A stretch of DNA of 49,896 nucleotides from Gemmatimonadota bacterium (GCA_022825725.1 JAJDWE010000046.1:1-49896); one strand, 5' to 3'; shown: positions 24,856-37,085, numbered from the stretch's first letter. The notes: generated by a model not told the origin, from the letters alone. Program-made: numbers and translations.

Positions 24856-25437
24856 ATGAACGGATCGGCAATGTGCACGCGTCGGGTCGCGGTTCGGGCC
24901 GGACTCCTGGCGGCCGTAGCGGCGGCGGCTCCGCTCGCGGCCGGGATTCTGGCGCAGGAGCGGCCACCGGAGGCGTCCGGAGAACCCACGGAGGAATCGA
25001 CGGTTCTCATGCTCTGGGGGGGCGTCCGGGCCGACGGCGAACTCGTGCTCGAACCCGCCTTCGCGTACGAGGGGAGGGCCCGCGGGCCCGGGGCGCCGGG
25101 CGACTACCGGGTGCGGGGTCTCGACGGCGAGGGCGAGACGCTGTTCTCCATCCGCTTCACGCCGGGCGAGATCTCGGATGGGAGCAAGGGTTTTTCCTAC
25201 TCGATTCCCTTCGATGCCGCGTGGACGGAGGCACTGGATCGGCTGGAACTCAGCGGGCCGGAGGGCGTGGCCACGGTGGACCGGGAGGCCGGCGCGCGGG
25301 CGATGATGGTGATCGACCGCGCCACCGGGCAGGTGCGGAGCATCGCGCGCCACGGAGCCGCCACGCTCCCGGCGGAGTTGGAGGCGGACAGTTCCCGCGT
25401 TCGGATCCTCCGCGGGCTGCCGCGTCCCCCGGGCTGA
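24856..25437 (+). CDS. Exported protein of unknown function
   Basis: 193 residues. Residues 8-33 form a signal peptide: TRRVAVRAG followed by an Ala-rich core and LAQ, a Sec or weak Tat signal. The mature part is beta-rich: TVLMLWGGVRADGELVLEPAFAY in pieces, YRVRGLDGEGETLFSIRF and SYSIPFDAAWTEALDRLEL. A resemblance to C-terminal beta-domains of secreted metallopeptidases is possible, but no catalytic residues are seen. It stands alone between the vapBC operator and tRNA-Lys. It ends with a regular stop; I cannot name the family. Confidence 0.7.
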   Translation: MNGSAMCTRRVAVRAGLLAAVAAAAPLAAGILAQERPPEASGEPTEESTVLMLWGGVRADGELVLEPAFAYEGRARGPGAPGDYRVRGLDGEGETLFSIRFTPGEISDGSKGFSYSIPFDAAWTEALDRLELSGPEGVATVDREAGARAMMVIDRATGQVRSIARHGAATLPAELEADSSRVRILRGLPRPPG

Positions 25438-25516
25438 GGCCGGGTGGACAGCCCCCCCGACCGTGTTAGCTTGAACCGCGCCGGGCGAAGGCCCCGTCGG
25501 GTCCGCCCCGCTTCCC

Positions 25517-25589
25517 GGCCGGGTAGCTCAGCTGGTAGAGCAACGGACTTTTAATCCGCAGGTCGTGGGTTCGACCCCCACCCCGGTCA
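25517..25589 (+). tRNA. tRNA-Lys (anticodon UUU)
   Basis: The 73-base cloverleaf is complete. The acceptor stem GGCCGGG pairs with CCCGGTC (one G-U), the D arm is GCTC/GAGC, the anticodon loop CTTTTAA has TTT at 25550-25552, the T stem GTGGG/CCCAC encloses TTCGACC, and the discriminator is A. CCA is not encoded. No integrase or att duplication adjoins it. Confidence 0.97.
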
Positions 25590-25650
25590 TTCCATCCCGC
25601 GCGATCCCGCACCACCCGCACCACCCCGCGCACGGGCACCGCGGCGCGCG

Positions 25651-28389
<2,739 letters not shown>

Positions 28390-28390
28390 T

Positions 28391-29098
28391 TTATTCCTCC
28401 TCCGCATCCTTCGGTGCGGCCGCGAGCAGACTCTGCGTCCAGGCCGCGACATGGTCCATCTGCCGTTCCCGTTCGCCCGCCCACCGGGGCAGCCGGATGG
28501 CGTTGGCGACCAGCACGCCTCCCCCGCCGAGGGCCATCAGGGCAGGGACCATCAGCGCCGCGCCCGTCCTGCCGTCGGCGACCATGATGAAGGCGACGAT
28601 CACCGCCATGACGGCGAACATGATCCCCACGAAGGTGGTTTCGAGTGCGTCGCCCTTGCGGGTGCCAAGGCGGAGCCGGTGGCCGGACTCCGTCTGCTCG
28701 AGGACCGCATGAAGGTTGCCGTTGCTCCATTCGCGGATCCCGCCGTCGGCCCCGACCTCGCCCTTCGCGTCGAACGTGGCCCGCAGTTCGGCGACGAGAA
28801 AGTGCCACTCGCGATCCGTCAACTCCCGGGGGAGGTCGACGATCCGGCCCGCGGAAATCGGAACGCCGAGCAGCTTCCGCCGCGGTACGAGTTGCGGGGT
28901 CGCATCGAGCTCGGCGGCGGCGGCCGCGACGCGCTCCGGAGAGAGGCCGACCTCGAGACCCACGGCCTGGAGTTCTCCGAGCGTGAGTCCGCCGTCCACG
29001 GGGGAGGGCAGGCTCGCGCGCTCCTCCTCGTCCGCCTCGGCGGCGCGCTCGAAGACCTTGCGGACCTCCTCTTCTCCGTACCTCCGTTCGCTGTCCAT
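28391..29098 (-). CDS. Two-TM membrane protein with N-terminal helical domain, operon partner of the TonB receptor
   Basis: 235 residues. Residues 8-65 are helical and charged with EEVRKVFERAAEADEEE and LTLGELQAVGLEVGLSPERVAAAAAELD, a pattern common in uncharacterised membrane proteins of several phyla. Two adjacent hydrophobic helices lie at about 160-205 (TFVGIMFAVMAVIVAFIMVADG and ALMVPALMALGGGGVLVA), followed by a short C-terminal cytoplasmic tail. I do not recognise a named family. It ends one base before the TonB receptor start codon, so the receptor's ribosome site lies inside it. Confidence 0.75.
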   Translation of the reverse strand: MDSERRYGEEEVRKVFERAAEADEEERASLPSPVDGGLTLGELQAVGLEVGLSPERVAAAAAELDATPQLVPRRKLLGVPISAGRIVDLPRELTDREWHFLVAELRATFDAKGEVGADGGIREWSNGNLHAVLEQTESGHRLRLGTRKGDALETTFVGIMFAVMAVIVAFIMVADGRTGAALMVPALMALGGGGVLVANAIRLPRWAGERERQMDHVAAWTQSLLAAAPKDAEEE

Positions 29099-29260
29099 TG
29101 CGGCGTGAATCTGTAGTCCATCGGCGGAGGATGGAAAGATGACGATGGCGGACCCGATGATGGCGGAACGGTACCCGCCGACGCAGCTTGTCGCTGTGCG
29201 CTTCGCCGCATCGGCGACGGAGCACCGGGCGGGGCCGGGTATGGAGACAAGGAGCGGAAT

Positions 29261-29905
29261 GTGAGAGCCCTCAGGTGGCTTGCGGCGTTCGCGGCCGTCT
29301 CGCCGCTGCTGAGTCACGGATCCGTCGCGGCGCAGACCGCGTTCGGCCTCAAGGGAGGCGTGACCTGGGCCGACGCCGCCTTCATCGACCAGTTCACATC
29401 GGAAGCGCTCCTGCGAAAGGCGGGGGGCGGTTTCGTGATTCTGCCCCTGTCGGAGCGCGCGACGGTCGGGTTGGAAGCGCTCTATATGGAACGGGGGTTT
29501 TCGACTTCGGGCCTCCATCAGGACGGGTCGAGGACGAGGATGTCCTACCTGGATTTTCCCATCCTGCTCCGGTTCCGGTTGACGCCGGAGCCCGCGCGCG
29601 TGCGGCCGATTCTCCTGGCGGGAGGGTATTGGGGACACGAAGTCGCCTGCCGTCTCGATGGCGGCGTGGCGCAGTTCGAGGAGAGCAACAGTTGCGAGGG
29701 CCGCTTCCGGCGGCGCGGCGTGGCGGACGTGGGTCTGGTCGCCGGCGCGGTCGTCGAGGTGACGGTGACCGACGCCTGGTTTGCGACGCTCGAAACCCGC
29801 TACCACTACGGGGTGCGGAACCTCCACTGGGATCCCGCGTCGGATGGGGCGAAGGCGCGGAACCTGTCCATCCTGGCCGGCGCTGGAGTGCGGGTCGGAG
29901 GGTGA
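29261..29905 (+). CDS. Outer-membrane beta-barrel protein (PorT-like)
   Basis: 214 residues from a GTG preceded by AAGGAGCGGAAT. The signal peptide (1-24, ending SVAAQ) leads into TAFGLKGGVTWADAAF, a typical first strand of small PorT/OmpW-like barrels. Alternating hydrophobic strands follow (VGLEALYMERGFS, YLDFPILLRFRL, VRPILLAGGYWG, WFATLETRYHYGVRNL), with the last strand LSILAGAGVRVG. Two Cys (about 131 and 147) could form a loop disulfide. Transport or structural role is unknown. Confidence 0.85.
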   Translation: MRALRWLAAFAAVSPLLSHGSVAAQTAFGLKGGVTWADAAFIDQFTSEALLRKAGGGFVILPLSERATVGLEALYMERGFSTSGLHQDGSRTRMSYLDFPILLRFRLTPEPARVRPILLAGGYWGHEVACRLDGGVAQFEESNSCEGRFRRRGVADVGLVAGAVVEVTVTDAWFATLETRYHYGVRNLHWDPASDGAKARNLSILAGAGVRVGG

Positions 29906-29917
29906 ACGTGACCGTCG

Positions 29918-29942
29918 GCTAACGGGCGGCTGACCCGTTGGC
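29918..29942. terminator. Hairpin between convergent genes
   Basis: GCTAACGGG (29918-29926) pairs with CCCGTTGGC (29934-29942) with one G-T pair and a 7-base loop, between the stop of the beta-barrel gene and the stop of the amidase gene. There is no T-run, so it is a weak or factor-aided terminator at best. Confidence 0.4.
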
Positions 29943-30760
29943 TAACGGTCCTGTCGCTGGCCGTCCTGCGGGCCCGGGGTCGGCGCGGCCGGCAGCTGCG
30001 TGACCGGAAATGCCTTGACCGCTTCGACGATCCCGCGCGCGGCCCTCTCCGGCGCACCGAGGATGATCTCGCGGTCCCGCGCGTTGGTCATGAACCCTGT
30101 CTCGATGATCAGCGCGATCGTCATCGGATGCAGCGCGTGCTCGTACCGGCGGTAGTTGAAGGCGTAGTAGTTCCGCATGCGGCGGGTCGAGACCGGCAAC
30201 TGCCTGAGTCCGGTCGCGGCGCCGTACGTCTCCCGGAGCACGCGCGCCGCGGCCTCGGCCCGTCCGGTGGCGTCGCGCCGCGGGGCGGAGACCCGGTATC
30301 CCGACGCCGCGGGGCTGTCGCTCCCGTCCGCGTGGATCGAGATGAAGAGGTGCGCCCGGTAGCCGGGGGGTACGACGGCCGGGAGGAGGTCGACCTCGTA
30401 GCCCAGCGCCTCGAGTTCCGCGCCCGCCAGCCGGGCGATGACGAGGTTCGCCTCCCATTCGGCGGTTTCCCGCCACCGCGTGCCGTTGTAGCGGATGCGG
30501 CGGAGTTCGTTCGGGGCCTCAATGGCGCGCCAGTGACCGACCTGGAGGCCGATCCGGATCGGGCCCGCGGGGGCCTCCCACTCCTCGGGCGTGGGGATGG
30601 GGCCGGGATAGCGGTTGTAGTCCCGCCAACTGCGCCACCGCTCGCTCGCGGCGGCATCGCGTTCCGCGGCGCGCTGCTCCTGGGCCGCGGCGCTGCCGGC
30701 GCCGGCTCCCTCGAATCCGGCAAAAAGCACCACGGCGGCCGTGAGTACCGTCAGCTTCAA
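29942..30760 (-). CDS. N-acetylmuramoyl-L-alanine amidase (Amidase_3)
   Basis: 272 residues from a TTG with GAGGAGG eight bases upstream. A signal peptide (1-27, ending SAAAQ) is followed by the zinc amidase domain: QVGHWRA (His), TAEWEANLVIA (Glu), LFISIHADG (His), and IALIIETGFMTNARDREII (catalytic Glu). It cleaves the bond between MurNAc and the stem peptide in the periplasm. Relative to AmiC the loop between the first His and Glu is short and no AMIN domain is present. Pro-rich C-terminus. The next gene upstream, the M14 peptidase, lies 106 bases away. Confidence 0.9.
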   Translation of the reverse strand: MKLTVLTAAVVLFAGFEGAGAGSAAAQEQRAAERDAAASERWRSWRDYNRYPGPIPTPEEWEAPAGPIRIGLQVGHWRAIEAPNELRRIRYNGTRWRETAEWEANLVIARLAGAELEALGYEVDLLPAVVPPGYRAHLFISIHADGSDSPAASGYRVSAPRRDATGRAEAAARVLRETYGAATGLRQLPVSTRRMRNYYAFNYRRYEHALHPMTIALIIETGFMTNARDREIILGAPERAARGIVEAVKAFPVTQLPAAPTPGPQDGQRQDR

Positions 30761-30866
30761 ATCGAGACCTCCTCGAGCGCAGTCCCCACGACCTCAACCC
30801 CCGAACCGCCCGGAACGTTGACGCTAACCCGTGCGCCGACCGGCCGGCAACCGCGACCCCAAGGGG

Positions 30867-33566
30867 TCAGCGGCAGCTGAGCCCGGGGCTCTCGGGCAGT
30901 CCTTCCGTTGCGGAGGCGGCAAGAGCGTTGAAGAGCAGCTTGAACGTGTTGCGCGGCTGCCCGCGGAAGTGCGGGCGGAACGCGAACAGCACGACCTGCC
31001 CCTCGCCGACGCCGATCTGCGCGGCGGCCGGGTACCCGGCGAGCACCTCCTCGCCGCCCAGCGTCCACCCGCTCACGAGGAAGTCCGCGTCGGCGTAGCA
31101 CACCGGGGTCGAGATCCGGCCAATGTTGCCCGCGGCGCCGGCGCCCCCCGCCGCGCCGCCCGTCCTCTCCAATACCTGGCTGCGGGAAAAGAGTGCCATC
31201 GCCGCCTCGTCCATCCCGTAGCCGAGCGGGTGCGAGGGGTCGACGTCGAGGCGGATCACGGATCCCGGGATGAAGAACTCCTGCGAGGAGAGCCCCCGCG
31301 CCCGGTTCCGGAAGGGGAGGCCGAAGGTCTCGATCGCGTAGTCCACGGCCTGGTCGACGGCGACGAGCCAGCCCCCGGCCTCGACGAAGGCGCGGAGGGC
31401 CGCGGCGCCCGGTTCGCCGAGCCCGCCCGTGTACTCCTCCGGCATGGTCTCCGGCAGGTTCCCGTTCGCGATCCCGCCCGAGGCCTGCGAGGGGAGGAGG
31501 ATGACGTCGAAGCGGGACAGGTCGCCGCCCCGCACGTCCGCGTCCCACACGTTCTCCCACTCGAAGCCGTACTGGTCCAGCACCCAGCGGGTCCATCCCT
31601 CGGGCATCGGGGCCTGCCACGAACGGTAGATCGCGACGCGCGGCGGTCGCGCTTCGGCCACGGCGCCGGCGGAGGGTGCGGAGGAGATCCCGGTGAGCGT
31701 GAGTCCGTGGTCGGCGGCGAGAGTGCGCGCCTCATCGGCGGACAGATCCGGCAGCCAGTACGACCCGGCGGGCACCTCGCCGTTCGGCGTCGTGAGCATC
31801 TCCACGGTGCGGAGGCGCTCCGGAGCCAGCCCTCGGTAGATCGAGTTGGCGTTGCCGTGCGCGGCGAACCCGGCCGCCCCCTCGCCGCGCACCTCGCCGA
31901 TGTCGGACGAGACTTCACCCCACTCGCCCGCCGGCATGTCGAACGGTTCGTCCACGTTCACCGCATTCAGTCCCATCTGGAAGCGGAGTTCGTAGCCCGT
32001 CATGTCGTACGGCGGCTCCGGCGGTCCGCCGGGGTACTGGCGCCGGTCGGGGTATTCCTTGGGCTCCATCAGGTCCACCACGTACGGCCGGAAGGCTTGG
32101 GGCGGAATCACGTAGGACCCGGCGGGGAAACCGATTTCTCCCTCCGGTCCCGATACGGAGAACCGTTCCGACGCGCGCAGGAACTCGATCCCGGACCGCG
32201 ACATCAGACCCATGAACTCGACGACCGTGCCCGGATCGTGCGAGGCCCGGGGGTCGAGCACGTAGGCGAACGGGCCGCCCTCCGCCGCGTTTCCGCGCTC
32301 GATCTGGCGCCGGCCCATGAGGTAGTGGTTGAAGAGGTACTCCTCCTTGAGCTTCGCGCCCATGTCCGCCACGGCCTTCGCGGCGGTCATCATGTAGTCC
32401 ATGGCGTCGCGCAGGTGCCAGCAGCCGCCGAGCCACGGGTTGTTGTAGTTCGTCGACGGCGTCTTCGCGGGCAGGTTCCCGGCGCGGGCTCCGAACGTGT
32501 CCGGGATCTCGTCCTCGTCGTAGCAGCGGGGCGTCGCGTAGCCCGCGCCCGCCGTCTCCGTCAGGAACCCGAGCATGTTGTGATAGTCGGGTCCGCCTCT
32601 CATGGAACCGTTCCACCACAGATCGAAGACGATGCCGCTGTTGACGCCCGGCTTCCCCTCCTCGTCGAAACGCCGCCGCATCGAGTGTCCCATCTGGTTC
32701 AGGGAACTCACGACGAGCGGATCGAGGTGCGGGTTCACGGGGTTCTCGAAGGGCGGCATCCAGATCCGCCCGGGGAAGGGGCTCGACTGATGCTGATTAT
32801 AGACGATCTGCGGGAACCAGTTGTGATAGAGCTGCCGCGTCACCGCCTGCGTCTCGACCTGCGTCAGCATGTACCAGTCGCGATTGTTGTCGTGCCCGAT
32901 ATAGTGATGATAAAGCTCCGGGACGCGCGCCATCTCGAACTCGCCGCCCACATTCGACATATACCAGTCGGCGACGATATTCAGACCGTCCGGATTCATA
33001 TTCGGCATCAGGAGGACGACGGCGTTCTCCCGCACACGCCGGGTCTCGGGGGACTCGTCCGTCACGAAGTGGCGCGCCATCTCCGGCATCAACTGCCCGT
33101 GCGCGACCTCCGTCGCGTGCAGCCCGCCGTCGATCCACACGATCGCGACGCCTTCCCGCGCGAGCGCCCGCGCCTCCTCCTCATCGAGGACCGACCCGTA
33201 GCCTTCGTCCGGGTCGCGGGCGTAGGCGAGCGTCCGCGTGATCTCCTTGATCCGTTCCAGACGCCGGAGATTCGATGGCGAGGAGATCGCCGCGAGGTAG
33301 AGGGGCTCGCCCCGGGTGCTCTCGCCGATCTGCTCCAGCGCCATGCGGTCGGTGGAAGCCGCGAGCGCCCCGAAGTACGCCTTGATCCCGTCGTAGTTCG
33401 TGAGCTTGTAGTCCTCCCCGGGCGCGAACCCGATGACTTCCACCGGCATCGGCACGTCGCCCCCGCCGCCGGAGTCCGTCGCGCACCCCGCGATCAACCC
33501 GACCCCCAGCAACAACCCGAGCACCACGCGCCCGCTCACGGTGAGCGGAAGGTCCCTGGCGATCAT
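30867..33566 (-). CDS. M14-family zinc carboxypeptidase lipoprotein
   Basis: 899 residues from the ATG at 33566, which overlaps the upstream vapC stop by four bases. Signal with lipobox (LGVGLIAGCA, Cys about 28). Zinc ligands are HATE in GGLHATEVAHG (about 150) and the later His in VYNQHQSS (about 235). NMNPDGLNIVADWY and NNRDWYM are family landmarks. Residues about 640-899 look like a class I glutamine amidotransferase-like domain (VAIYRSWQAPMPEGW, FDVILLPSQ). This two-domain plan occurs in large secreted M14 peptidases. It is predicted to degrade peptides outside the inner membrane. Coupling to a toxin gene is odd. Confidence 0.92.
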   Translation of the reverse strand: MIARDLPLTVSGRVVLGLLLGVGLIAGCATDSGGGGDVPMPVEVIGFAPGEDYKLTNYDGIKAYFGALAASTDRMALEQIGESTRGEPLYLAAISSPSNLRRLERIKEITRTLAYARDPDEGYGSVLDEEEARALAREGVAIVWIDGGLHATEVAHGQLMPEMARHFVTDESPETRRVRENAVVLLMPNMNPDGLNIVADWYMSNVGGEFEMARVPELYHHYIGHDNNRDWYMLTQVETQAVTRQLYHNWFPQIVYNQHQSSPFPGRIWMPPFENPVNPHLDPLVVSSLNQMGHSMRRRFDEEGKPGVNSGIVFDLWWNGSMRGGPDYHNMLGFLTETAGAGYATPRCYDEDEIPDTFGARAGNLPAKTPSTNYNNPWLGGCWHLRDAMDYMMTAAKAVADMGAKLKEEYLFNHYLMGRRQIERGNAAEGGPFAYVLDPRASHDPGTVVEFMGLMSRSGIEFLRASERFSVSGPEGEIGFPAGSYVIPPQAFRPYVVDLMEPKEYPDRRQYPGGPPEPPYDMTGYELRFQMGLNAVNVDEPFDMPAGEWGEVSSDIGEVRGEGAAGFAAHGNANSIYRGLAPERLRTVEMLTTPNGEVPAGSYWLPDLSADEARTLAADHGLTLTGISSAPSAGAVAEARPPRVAIYRSWQAPMPEGWTRWVLDQYGFEWENVWDADVRGGDLSRFDVILLPSQASGGIANGNLPETMPEEYTGGLGEPGAAALRAFVEAGGWLVAVDQAVDYAIETFGLPFRNRARGLSSQEFFIPGSVIRLDVDPSHPLGYGMDEAAMALFSRSQVLERTGGAAGGAGAAGNIGRISTPVCYADADFLVSGWTLGGEEVLAGYPAAAQIGVGEGQVVLFAFRPHFRGQPRNTFKLLFNALAASATEGLPESPGLSCR

Positions 33567-33958
33567 CGGCTCCGTTCTCCCGTTTTTCGGTGTGGCCGGT
33601 ACTCGACGCCCTCCATCCCTTCGAAATCCGCATCCTGGGTCCATAAGACCGCGTCCTCCTGCCTGGAGGTTGCGAGAATGATGCTGTCGGCTAGCGGCAA
33701 GCCCCGCTCGGCGCTCAACGCGGCCGCAGCGACCGCGAGATTCCCGTCGAGGTCGACCACGCGTCCCCGCCGCATTTGGGCGACGGCGTAAAGCGCGGCC
33801 CCGGGATCGCGCTGGACGCGGATTCGCTTGAAGACCTCGAACAACGTGATGCTTGGCACGACCAGACGTTCGATTTCGGCGATGGGCTCGGCGAACTCCG
33901 GCGCGTTCGGACCATCGGCGAAATACTCCAGCCAGGCAGAAGAATCGACCACGTTCAC
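33563..33958 (-). CDS. vapC: VapC-type PIN-domain toxin
   Basis: 131 residues. The PIN acidic residues are in MNVVDSSAWLEYF (Asp5), TLFEVFKRI (Glu about 41), PLADSIILATS (Asp about 93) and WTQDADFEGM (Asp about 112). The fold and length are normal. It overlaps the antitoxin gene by four bases upstream and the M14 peptidase start by four bases downstream, so all three share one transcript with linked translation. Confidence 0.92.
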   Translation of the reverse strand: MNVVDSSAWLEYFADGPNAPEFAEPIAEIERLVVPSITLFEVFKRIRVQRDPGAALYAVAQMRRGRVVDLDGNLAVAAAALSAERGLPLADSIILATSRQEDAVLWTQDADFEGMEGVEYRPHRKTGERSR

Positions 33959-34161
33959 GTACGGTCTCCCTCGCGCGGGACGGTCGTATCGATGCCCCGG
34001 ACGAAGCCTCGAGCCGCCTCGATGGGTTCGAGCGGAATCAATTCCACGCGTCCCTTGAAGGGCAGCGCCTGCACCTTCTGGCCGGGCTTCAACCCGAGGC
34101 GCTCGCGCACATCTCTGGGGATCACAACCTGATAGCGAGAAGAAATCGTGACAATCGTCAT
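33955..34161 (-). CDS. vapB: AbrB-type VapB antitoxin
   Basis: 68 residues from the ATG at 34161. The AbrB/MazE-like domain reads MTIVTISSRYQVVIPRDVRERLGLKPG, then QKVQALPFKGRVELIPLEP, and a short C-terminal toxin-binding segment (AARGFVRGIDTTVPREG). An upstream in-frame ATG at 34200 would add 13 residues lacking any conserved feature. It overlaps vapC by four bases. Confidence 0.92.
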   Translation of the reverse strand: MTIVTISSRYQVVIPRDVRERLGLKPGQKVQALPFKGRVELIPLEPIEAARGFVRGIDTTVPREGDRT

Positions 34162-34243
34162 GGCGCGCTCATGATGTGGTGTTCGAACCGGCGTATGCAA
34201 GTCAACATATGTATCGACGACACTACTGCAAGACGATCGCTGT

Positions 34244-37078
34244 TCAGCGCGGGATGATTCGGACGACGCGGCCGTTGCCGTCGACGATCCTGATGGGGCC
34301 CCGCAGGATGTCGTCGCCGTAGGGGATCATGCGTGCCGGTGTGGCGCGGGCACCGCCCGTGGATCCGGGAACCCGGTAGAGTTCGGCGAGCCCGACCTTG
34401 ACCGAGTAACCGAGATCCGCCAGCGACTGGACGGTGATCAGGCTGAGGAGATCGCGTTCGCCCGCCGCCTGGAACGGCGTCATCAACTCATTGCCCAGCA
34501 CGGATTCCCGCCAGTGGGAGTCCGCCGCCGCGGGCGCCGACGTGTTTTCCACCGGCACCTTCTCGCCGTCGTCGTAGCTTGCCCCGCCCCGCTCATCGAA
34601 CGCGGCGATGGCGAGGGGGCCCGTGAAATGCGCGTCCGCTCCCGAGTTGTGGCGGGAGGGGTTCCGGAGCAGACCGTGGTCGACCCAGACCGTCCCGATC
34701 CCCAGCACGTGCCCGATCTCGTGCAGGATCACCTCCTCCACGTCCTTGAGGTTCCCCTCTTCCTCGAGCCGCGCGAGGTCCGCCGCGTCGAGTTCGAGGG
34801 CGCCGACGGCAGGCAGCCGGGACTCATCGCGGACGACGCAGGGGCCGGCCCGGGCGAGGACGCCGTCCACGCCGTCGATCTCCCGGACGGACGCCACCAT
34901 CACGATGTCGTCGACGGTGCCGATGCGCTGATCCGTCGTGATCTCCCAGCACCCGGGCGCCACGTCCTGGCCGAGAGGGACATCCGGGAGTTCCGTGTCC
35001 GCCAGTATGGCCGACCAGAAATCCACCGCGTCCTCAAAGGCCTCCGCCTGCGAGTCCGTCAGCGCATCCAGCTGGATCACGTCGATGTCGAAGGGCCGCG
35101 CGGCCGCTTCCCGCACGGTCACGGGGAAGGAAAGCTCGGCGGTCGCGCCCGGCGGGTCGGTCGCCGTCAGGGTCACCGTCGTGGAGCCCGCCGCGACGGG
35201 CGTCAGCGTCACGACGTCGCCCGCGACCGTCACCGCGGCCACCGCGGCGTCGGCGCTGGCGGCCGCGATGCCCAGGTCGGCTCCCTCGGGATCGCGGAAG
35301 TAGTCACCTGCCGTGAGCATCGTCGCGTGGGCGCCCGCCTGCATCCGCTGGAGCGCGACCTCCCGCTCCGGCACCGGCGGCGCGTTCACGCCCTCCCCGA
35401 AGAGGATGAGCGGGTCGCCCAGGCCGATCTCGATTCCCGTCACCCCTCCCGGAACCGCGGGCGCCGGGCCCGCCACGACCTGAACCTCGCTCTGGCCGCC
35501 CTCCGCCGCGGTCACGGTCACCTCCGCGCTGCGCTCGCTTCCCGCTTCGAGGAGCGCCGATTCCGACGAGAGCGTGCCGCCCCGGGCGGAGAGGGGAACG
35601 GTCATGGCGAACGGCGCCCCTACGGCCACGGAGAGCGCGATCCGGGCGGGACCGGTGGCGGCGGGATCCGGGTTGTCGGTCCGCTCGAGTTCGAGTGCGA
35701 GCGCGAACGGGGCCCCCGGGTTCTCCGCCAGCCGCAGCGTGTCGAGGCCGGACAGACCGACGAACATCCGCTCGGGCAGCGCGGCCAGCCGGTTCCTGTC
35801 CAGTTGCAGCACGCGGAGCGCGGGGAGGTCCGAAAACAGCCCCGCCGGGAGCCCGGCGAGCCGGTTGCCGTACAAACGCAGCGACTCCAGCCGGGAGAGG
35901 CCCGCGAACGCACCCTCCGGGATCGCTTCGAGTCCGTTCCGGTCGAGCCGCAGCTCGGTAAGACCGCCAAGGCCCGCGAACACGCCCGAGGGAAGCGTCT
36001 CGAGCCCGGTGTCCTGCAGCAGCAGGCTCTCCAGTTCGACCAGACCGGAGAAGGCGCCCGCCTCCAGCGCACCGATCCGTCCGTTGCCGAGGTAGAGCCA
36101 TTTCAGGTCGCCCAGCCCGGCGAAGACGCCGTCGCCCAGGGTCGTGAAGTCGTTGCTGCCCAAATGCAGCCGCTGCAGGCTCGCGAGTTCCGCGAACGCG
36201 CCCGCCGGCAGCGTGGCGAGCGCGTTGGCACGCAGCTCCAGCGTCTCGAGGGACGCGAGTCCCGCAAATGACGCGGCGGACAGCGTGGTCAGGAGGTTGT
36301 CGCCCAGGTCCAGCGTGTTGAGCCTCGCCAGACCGGCGAACGCATCGGCGGGCAGCGTCTCGAAACCGTTGTGCCGCAGGCGCAGCGTCTCGAGGCTCGT
36401 GAGGTCGGCGAATACGCCCACCGGGAAGGCGGTGAAGCCGACGTTGGAGAGGTCCAGGTTTCTGAGGTTGTAGAGGCCGGAGAGGTCGCCCGGCCTCAGG
36501 GTGGGGATCTCCGTGCCCGAGAGGTTGAGCGTCGTGATCCCCAGGTGAGAAATCGTGACGTCCTGGCAACTCGCGGCGCGGGAGCGCACGACCAGGGCGT
36601 CCCGAATCTCCGGTGTGCGATCGCAGACTCCCTCGTTGATCGCCACCGGGATCGAGGTCGTCGCCCCGAGGACGTATCCCGCGCCCGCCGCCGGCGGATC
36701 GAGGGTGAGAAGGAAGACCTCGCGCGCCGGTTCGATGTCCGCGTCGTTGCGGATGGGGATCCGGATATCGACGGCGCTCGTGCCGGCGGCAACGGATACG
36801 GAGCCACCGGCCTCGTAGTCGTCCGCGTCCGCGTCCGCCGTTCCGGGGTCTTCATCGGCCGTCAGCGTGTATCGGACCGTGAGGGGAGAAGAGGGAGCGG
36901 GATCGAGCCGGATCGGCACGATGGCATCGAGGCCTTCGTACGCTTCCGGCGACCCGGGCACGATGGTCGCCACGGGCGTCCGCGCGGGTTCGGGCCCCGG
37001 ATCCGTGCTGCCGCCGCCGCAGCCGGCGATCGCAACCGCGACGCACGCCAGCGTCCACCTGCTCCGTGTCGTGTCCAC
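34244..37078 (-). CDS. Lipoprotein with Calx-beta, leucine-rich repeats and a leishmanolysin-like metalloprotease domain
   Basis: 944 residues from a GTG with GGGGTGA seven bases upstream. A lipobox (AVAIAGCG, Cys about 20) is followed by a Calx-beta-like domain (40-146), about eleven leucine-rich repeats of the LxxLxLxxNxLxxLPxGxF type (about 186-460), a cadherin/Ig-like region (about 600-665), and a C-terminal metzincin domain. The zinc motif is HEIGHVLGIGTVW (about 783). The family landmarks HFTGPLAIAAFDERGG, VPVENT, HWRESVLGNELMTPF follow. Leishmanolysin-like secreted proteases of this sort are known; the LRR fusion would give target recognition (inference). It begins 7 bases after hipA ends. 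Confidence 0.9.
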   Translation of the reverse strand: MDTTRSRWTLACVAVAIAGCGGGSTDPGPEPARTPVATIVPGSPEAYEGLDAIVPIRLDPAPSSPLTVRYTLTADEDPGTADADADDYEAGGSVSVAAGTSAVDIRIPIRNDADIEPAREVFLLTLDPPAAGAGYVLGATTSIPVAINEGVCDRTPEIRDALVVRSRAASCQDVTISHLGITTLNLSGTEIPTLRPGDLSGLYNLRNLDLSNVGFTAFPVGVFADLTSLETLRLRHNGFETLPADAFAGLARLNTLDLGDNLLTTLSAASFAGLASLETLELRANALATLPAGAFAELASLQRLHLGSNDFTTLGDGVFAGLGDLKWLYLGNGRIGALEAGAFSGLVELESLLLQDTGLETLPSGVFAGLGGLTELRLDRNGLEAIPEGAFAGLSRLESLRLYGNRLAGLPAGLFSDLPALRVLQLDRNRLAALPERMFVGLSGLDTLRLAENPGAPFALALELERTDNPDPAATGPARIALSVAVGAPFAMTVPLSARGGTLSSESALLEAGSERSAEVTVTAAEGGQSEVQVVAGPAPAVPGGVTGIEIGLGDPLILFGEGVNAPPVPEREVALQRMQAGAHATMLTAGDYFRDPEGADLGIAAASADAAVAAVTVAGDVVTLTPVAAGSTTVTLTATDPPGATAELSFPVTVREAAARPFDIDVIQLDALTDSQAEAFEDAVDFWSAILADTELPDVPLGQDVAPGCWEITTDQRIGTVDDIVMVASVREIDGVDGVLARAGPCVVRDESRLPAVGALELDAADLARLEEEGNLKDVEEVILHEIGHVLGIGTVWVDHGLLRNPSRHNSGADAHFTGPLAIAAFDERGGASYDDGEKVPVENTSAPAAADSHWRESVLGNELMTPFQAAGERDLLSLITVQSLADLGYSVKVGLAELYRVPGSTGGARATPARMIPYGDDILRGPIRIVDGNGRVVRIIPR

Positions 37079-37085
37079 GATCAGG

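Noticed and set aside
25517..25650. tRNA-Lys 3' end as an integrase attachment site
   Set aside because: No integrase is adjacent and I see no partial duplication of the tRNA 3' end in the window.
30831..33791. 986-codon plus-strand frame opposite the M14 peptidase
   Set aside because: Antisense shadow of the M14 gene; no motif, and it runs across several genes.
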